This document shows positions 19,308-22,500 of a stretch of DNA of 22,500 nucleotides, piece by piece (the stretch's first letter is position 1; every line of letters begins with the position of its first letter). The notes under the pieces were generated by a model. That model had not been told where the DNA came from. It saw only the letters and a list, made by a program, of their open reading frames with translations, and did not search any database. The stretch covers positions 1 to 22,500 of the forward strand of contig VIGQ01001834.1 of assembly GCA_009663005.1 (NCBI GenBank), read 5' to 3'. The position numbers and the translations under genes were made by a program. Source of the stretch: Actinidia chinensis (Eukaryota; Streptophyta; Magnoliopsida; Ericales; Actinidiaceae).

Positions 19308-20319
19308 GCATAGTTATCTTAAGGATCGGATATTAAATCGGTGAAGGCTACGAATTCAATGCGGTTACTGGTTCAACAATAGTTCAACCGGTCTTATCAA
19401 TTACTAAAAATAATAAAATATTTTTATGATAAATAAAAAAATAATAAACCTTTTTTGTTACTCCTTTAACTTACACTGTAGGGTGTTTTGAAAAATTGAT
19501 TATTTGAAAAAGCAGATTTAAAAGTATCAACGTAATAATTTTATGTACATTTCACATTAATTTTAAATGTGGTTTCAAATATTTTTTAACACTTTTTAGA
19601 TTTTGATTTAGATTGTGTGTGAACAAATGCTTATTAATTTTAAATCAAAACATTAGGGAGAGATATTCACTGAGGCAATATTCGATTTTTTGTGAAGGAA
19701 AGGATAGTGAAAAAAGGATAGTGATGTGGAAATTATAAAAATATAGGAAAAAACAATGAAGTGAAGAGTGGGGTTTGGGTAATTTATTTCTCAAATTTTA
19801 AGAAAATTAGAAAAGAAAATTTACTATATATGTCAAAAAAGAAATACGATTGCTTGTCAAAAAATAAAATTTTTGAAACGGAGACGAAAAAAATAGTTAT
19901 AGAGAATTTTATTTTAAATAAATTTTTTTCTTTCCTTGGACATTTAGATTCTCCAATGTAGCATTAAAAAGAAGAACAAAAAAAAAAATCACTTGAAAAA
20001 AACAATAAGAATTCCATGAAGTGACTGCAGCCGCCAACCAAGTGCACGTTGTCAATGGTCTTTTCTTTGTGAAAACTATCTACCTCAGGGGTCCCACTTC
20101 GTTCCACCAAATCCAATCTAATAAATTGGAACAGTACCGTCCGTTTTTTTTTGGTTTTTCCTGATAAAAAACAGCCGACTTGATAAAAAAACAGTGTCGT
20201 TTTCGGTTCAATACTATCGCTTGACATTTTTGATAAAATATGTATAACGAAACCAGTTGTTTAAATTAGCCGATTTCGATTGACTGATACGCGAATCGAT
20301 CCGGGTTCTATAACTATGC
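19308..20319. mobile_element. Degenerate hAT-like element (about 1.0 kb)
   Basis: GCATAGTTAT at the left (19308-19317) is the exact inverse of ATAACTATGC at the right (20310-20319). CGGAT- and CCGGGTT-type words follow inside, and subterminal CGGTTACTGGTTCAAC and AGTTCAACCGGTC resemble the CCGGTTCAAC words of the intact MITE at 21261. The TTTATGATAAATAAAAA stretch near 19425 also has a counterpart in that MITE (ATGATAAATAAAAATTAA near 21384). The flanks TCTCCCAT and TCTAATGT match at only 4 of 8 positions, so any target duplication is worn. No transposase is present. Other repeats may be nested in the middle. Confidence 0.55.
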
Positions 20320-21252
20320 TCTAATGTCCCTCCTTTCTCTCGCACGTTGTGATTTTTTTTTAAAAAAACTTTTGTCCTTTCACACCCCTACACAACCAAA
20401 TGCATTTGTTGCTCTTCTCTATCTCTCTTTCTAAAGTTGTGATTATTTTAAAATTTTATCATCAACCCTGATTATTGCGTTACTGATGGGTATCAGTTTT
20501 TTTTTTAATTTTTTTTTAAATAAATAAAAAAATTAATAAAAATTAACTTTTTACTTTTTTATTTAAATTTTTCGCTTGTTTAAACTACACGAGATCAAAA
20601 CATTAAAAAGTCAACAACATTTTGGCTTTTTGGTAGAAAGCTTAAAAAAATTTAATTTTTAAAACATTACCAACGGAGTTACTAGGCACACGCATTTGCA
20701 GTTTTTTAAGCATGTCTTATGTTAGGTGTACTTTCTTTAGAATAAAACGGTCTTTTTTAAATAAAAATATCGAAACAAGGCGGAATGAGGGTAAATATAG
20801 AAAACAAAAAGTTTAAAAGTAACTATTTGGGAGTTTTTAAAGTCAGTACCTGGTTGGCTGGGGCATACAATCTCGACTGTATTCATATAACTTTAAATAC
20901 ATAAATAAGAGAGAAAAAAAATGAAGTCATCAAATCACACTAATTTGTATTATATATTTATTTTAAAATATTTGTTCTAAAGTAGTACCCCATATAGATA
21001 TGATTTAGATTGTCTTAAATAAATGGTTTTTAACCATGTTTGTTGTATTAAACATATAAATCTGTCTAGATACATACTATTATATATATATACACACCTA
21101 GAATTAATGGAGCTTTAAAAATTTTATTTAGTTTCTCTTATTATTCTAGCTCGTATTTAGATTTTTCAAATAATTTAGTATTTTTTTAAATTATTAAAAT
21201 TTTAAATACTTGCTCCAATCCAACACTCAGGCTTACCGTTGGTAGTGGTGGT
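20320..21252. other. AT-rich intergenic DNA
   Basis: No gene or bounded element is supported. A T/A-rich low-complexity patch lies at 20490-20580 and a TA microsatellite at about 21079-21094. Confidence 0.5.
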
Positions 21253-21260
21253 GTATGGCG
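21253..21260. repeat. 8-bp target-site duplication, left
   Basis: GTATGGCG is repeated exactly at 21666-21673 on the other side of the MITE. An 8-bp duplication is the hAT hallmark. Confidence 0.9.
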
Positions 21261-21665
21261 CAATGTTTTAAAACCGAAAGCGGGTTGAATCGGAAAAGGC
21301 ACGGGCGGATCCCGGGTTACCGGTTCAACCGTCGGGTCAACCGTTATGACCGTTATCGAACCGTGACGTCATAAATTATTTTAATGATAAATAAAAATTA
21401 ATTTTAAAACATTGTGATCAGTGAGATATACTTAAAACTTGTTAGGGTCACTAAAGTGTGATTAAACCCAAAAAAAGTCAAATATTTCTCAGTCACCGGT
21501 TCACTCCGGTTCAACACCGGTTATGACCGGTTCAAACCGTTCAACCGCCGGGTTTACCGGGTTTGCCCGGGTTTTGACCACACTGGTTTGGATTGGGTAA
21601 TCGCCGTTCTCACCATCGACGGTTCAACCTCGAACCGGCCAATCGGTCTGGGTTTTAAAACATTG
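21261..21665. mobile_element. hAT-like MITE, 405 bp
   Basis: Perfect 15-bp terminal inverted repeats, CAATGTTTTAAAACC at 21261-21275 and its inverse at 21651-21665, are flanked by an exact 8-bp duplication GTATGGCG. The interior is rich in CCGGTTCAACCG-type words in both orientations near both ends, giving subterminal repeats, with an AT-rich centre containing ATGATAAATAAAAATTAA. It has no coding capacity and would need a hAT transposase in trans. The preserved ends and duplication suggest a younger insertion than the neighbouring element at 19308. Confidence 0.93.
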
Positions 21666-21673
21666 GTATGGCG
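21666..21673. repeat. 8-bp target-site duplication, right
   Basis: This is an exact copy of GTATGGCG at 21253-21260, directly after the right terminal repeat. Confidence 0.9.
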
Positions 21674-21986
21674 GATATGGCTATGGGAGTTGGAGGTGGG
21701 ACCAGAGAGACCAAATATTAATTTTTTTATCTTGTTACTTTAGCGTGAACGTGTTGGGATTTATTGGTCAGTCACTTCACTGCTTTTTAAATCTGGAAGT
21801 GGTAAAGAGATTTGTAATTTCCCAAAATTACGAGAATTAGACTGTATTTGACTAATTCATGGTGATATTGTAATTAACTTGGGTAGAGTGAGTGGGGCTA
21901 ATTGGGTAATTATTACGAGAAAATGACGATGAAAGGTGGATAAAATGCGGATCAACGACTAAGTCCTGTACCCATGTCCATTTTAT

Positions 21987-22075
21987 GAGTAAATTATACT
22001 TACTTCCCTTGAGATTTCTAATAAATATAGACATTTTCCTTGTAGTTTATTAAAATTTCCGTTGCAACTATTAAA
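21987..22075. mobile_element. Mutator-like terminal repeat, third copy
   Basis: GAGTAAATTATACTTACTTC followed by CCTTGAGATTTCTAATAAAT parallels the left end of the element at 10006, in the same orientation. The nine bases before it, CCATTTTAT (21978-21986), would be the left target duplication. The right end is not seen and may lie beyond the window. Confidence 0.55.
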
Positions 22076-22092
22076 ATTTTATTTGTTAAAGG

Positions 22093-22115
22093 ATCTATCT
22101 ATCTATCTATCTATA
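22093..22115. repeat. (ATCT)n microsatellite
   Basis: Five uninterrupted ATCT units are followed by ATA. Confidence 0.9.
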
Positions 22116-22500
22116 CAAAATTAGGACACAATTTGGTTTGCTAAACATTAACTAAATAACTAACTAATACATTGGTGATACTTAATTATTAGCATTTCAT
22201 ATTATTATCATTCCACGGTTCTCTGACTTCTCTACAAGATCGAATACGATCGGATATGGAGAAAACGAGTCAGTAATTTTATTTTTATGTGCTTGTATGT
22301 ATTGCGTTCTTACATCTTTTTAACTAATTAAAATAATTTGTTACATCAATTTTTTTATTATCAAAAAACACCAACTATTAGTCCCTAAAAAACGGACCCT
22401 GGTGGCAATAATAAGGTGTGTGGTTAGTGATATAATATCACATAGTAATTTTCAAATTTTTTTAATCGTGAGTTGTTTCTAGCCGTTTCTTTTCCTAAAC

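Larger units (their letters stand above)
21674..22500. other. Intergenic DNA to the window end
   Basis: No gene is supported. The stretch holds a Mutator-like terminus at 21987 and an ATCT microsatellite at 22093. The remainder is AT-rich and unremarkable. Confidence 0.5.

Noticed and set aside
19964..20227. 87-codon open frame on the - strand inside the hAT-like element
   Set aside because: It has no hAT dimerisation or zinc-finger motif, starts and ends within AT-rich repeat sequence, and looks like chance openness.

Overview
The window looks like nuclear DNA from a flowering plant, most likely a eudicot. It is very AT-rich, and most of it is intergenic and repetitive. The only recognisable protein gene is a broken coiled-coil NBS-LRR (CNL) resistance-gene homologue of the RPS2/RPS5 type. 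The transposable elements are plant-style non-autonomous DNA elements: a Mutator-like element with 9-bp target duplications and a hAT-like MITE with 8-bp target duplications. The species cannot be named from the sequence. I find no tRNA, rRNA, CRISPR array, organelle insert or intact protein-coding gene.

Layout. 1-426: gene-poor flank. 427-3544 (+): CNL pseudogene with P-loop, RNBS-A, kinase-2, RNBS-B, RNBS-C, GLPL, RNBS-D, MHD and leucine-rich-repeat remnants in the correct order, but scattered over all three frames. A homopolymer-rich block interrupts it at about 1706-1904. 3545-8640: AT-rich intergenic DNA with a small GC-richer open island (4990-5165), a CT microsatellite and an ACCCGA-rich repeat (6137-6505). 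8641-8900: a promoter-like cluster of TGGGCC, CCAAT, telo-box and TATA with no surviving gene downstream. 9546-9996 and 13965-14365 are diverged copies of one segment.

10006-11449: a complete non-autonomous Mutator-like element inserted in the first copy. It has about 100-bp terminal inverted repeats and a 9-bp duplication TTTTAACTA. The second copy, at about 16262-16315, keeps a related empty site that confirms both boundaries. The second copy is itself split by about 1.8 kb of other sequence. 11459-13130 and 14411-16605 are extreme low-complexity DNA in which C/T-rich blocks pass into T-rich blocks, and A-rich blocks pass into G-rich blocks, with several G-quadruplex-type motifs. 16880-17500 looks like a worn retroelement LTR, with three degenerate internal repeats. 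A 15-base match to a common cloning polylinker lies at 17794-17808. 18330-18625 is another A-to-G block, followed by a second Mutator-like terminus. 19308-20319 is a worn hAT-like element. 21261-21665 is a well-preserved 405-bp hAT-like MITE. A third Mutator-like terminus starts at 21987.

No genes here work together as a pathway. The window records the decay of a resistance gene next to repeated insertion, duplication and low-complexity expansion. The most informative structures are the reciprocal filled/empty sites of the duplicated segment, the terminal repeats of the Mutator-like element, which differ only by transitions over their first 48 bases, and the recurring C/T-to-T and A-to-G block design. 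Repeated long homopolymers also make assembly error a live alternative for some of the oddities.
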